Assembly (NCBI GenBank): GCA_015232955.1
Contig: JADFYS010000121.1
Span: 1-6,266, forward strand
Origin: Gammaproteobacteria bacterium
GTDB taxonomy: Bacteria; Pseudomonadota; Gammaproteobacteria; Thiohalomonadales; Thiohalomonadaceae
DNA length: 6,266 bases
Direction: 5' to 3'
Part shown: positions 6,063-6,266 of the stretch, in pieces
Position numbering within the stretch: the first letter of the stretch is position 1
How the letters are laid out: every line of letters starts with the position of its first letter
Translations under genes and position numbers: made by a program
The notes under the pieces: model-generated
Databases searched by the model: none
Told to the model about the DNA's origin: nothing
What the model saw: the letters and a program-made list of their open reading frames with translations, nothing else

Positions 6063-6266
6063 ATCGACCACTCGTCTTTAATTTCTGATGGCTCAAACGG
6101 GACAATTTGCAGTGCAGACACCGCCCCAGCAGCTTCTCTAGCTTCTATGATAACTTCGGAACTCATCCTTCCACTTCCATAACGAGCCACTATTCTAGCC
6201 GCAAGCTCAATATCTTGCTTACTGGGAGTTCCGTCAATGAGTGCCAACGGACCACGGTGAGAGGTT
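6059..6266 (-). CDS. C-terminal fragment, probable ThiI/MnmA-like tRNA-thiolation protein (NFACT-R-like tail)
   Basis: The frame is open from the window edge to TGA 6061-6059, giving 68 residues from TSHRGPLALIDG to KDEWSI. A TTG at 6247 is not needed as a start, because the frame continues in phase to the edge. The segment GPLALIDG, then a D-I-E-L-A-A-R-I-V-A-R-Y-G stretch, resembles the C-terminal domain (NFACT-R type, formerly DUF814) that I associate with ThiI/TrmU-like sulfur-insertion proteins of sulfur-metabolising bacteria. The catalytic PP-loop part would lie outside the window, so it cannot be confirmed. The stop overlaps the start of the TusA-like gene (ATGA), which fits a sulfur donor and acceptor made together. 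The family call is tentative; the coding call is firmer. Confidence 0.55.
   Translation of the reverse strand, partial: TSHRGPLALIDGTPSKQDIELAARIVARYGSGRMSSEVIIEAREAAGAVSALQIVPFEPSEIKDEWSI

Noticed and set aside
6245..6247. TTG at 6247 as the start of a complete 62-residue gene
   Set aside because: The frame stays open to the window edge, and the sequence before the TTG (TSHRGP) reads as part of the same domain, so this is a gene fragment.

Overview
All recognisable genes lie on the minus strand, so the window reads from high to low coordinates. It fits a gammaproteobacterial chromosome. The class I glutamine synthetase carries the adenylylation tyrosine, it is followed by NtrB and NtrC in the enterobacterial glnA-ntrB-ntrC order, and all three closely resemble their E. 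coli counterparts. Base composition looks moderate (about half GC by eye, not counted). The TusA-type sulfur carrier beside a probable tRNA-thiolation gene, and the Fe-S protein at the other end, would suit a sulfur-metabolising gammaproteobacterium. That is inference only.

Layout in transcription order. (1) 6266-6059: the C-terminal end of a gene cut by the window edge, probably a ThiI/MnmA-like tRNA-thiolation protein. (2) 6062-5832: a TusA-family sulfur carrier overlapping gene 1 by ATGA. (3) 5828-4668: a cation diffusion facilitator (CDF) with an extra C-terminal domain, whose Shine-Dalgarno lies inside the last codons of gene 2. These three look like one translationally coupled unit. (4) 4667-4435: the glnA control region, with a -24/-12 sigma-54 promoter, two NtrC-type enhancer sites about 30 bp apart (the distal one overlapping the CDF stop codon) and a roughly 120-nt leader containing inverted repeats. 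(5) 4434-3025: glnA. (6) 2996-2977: a strong intrinsic terminator. (7) 2949-1858: ntrB. (8) 1857-1651: a 207-bp spacer with nested inverted repeats, unusual because ntrB and ntrC are normally close together. (9) 1650-205: ntrC. (10) 177-1: the N-terminal end of a 4Fe-4S protein, cut by the window edge.

The core is the nitrogen-limitation circuit. NtrB phosphorylates NtrC, phospho-NtrC binds upstream of glnA and activates sigma-54 polymerase, and glutamine synthetase assimilates ammonium. The terminator after glnA would let most transcripts stop there and a minority continue into ntrBC. The observations most worth checking are the palindromic insert between ntrB and ntrC, the complete sigma-54/NtrC promoter partly embedded in the neighbouring gene, the possible alternative hairpins in the glnA leader, and the tandem C-terminal domain of the CDF transporter. 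I see no clear sign of a wholly new system. There are no CRISPR arrays, tRNAs, rRNAs or transposase genes.
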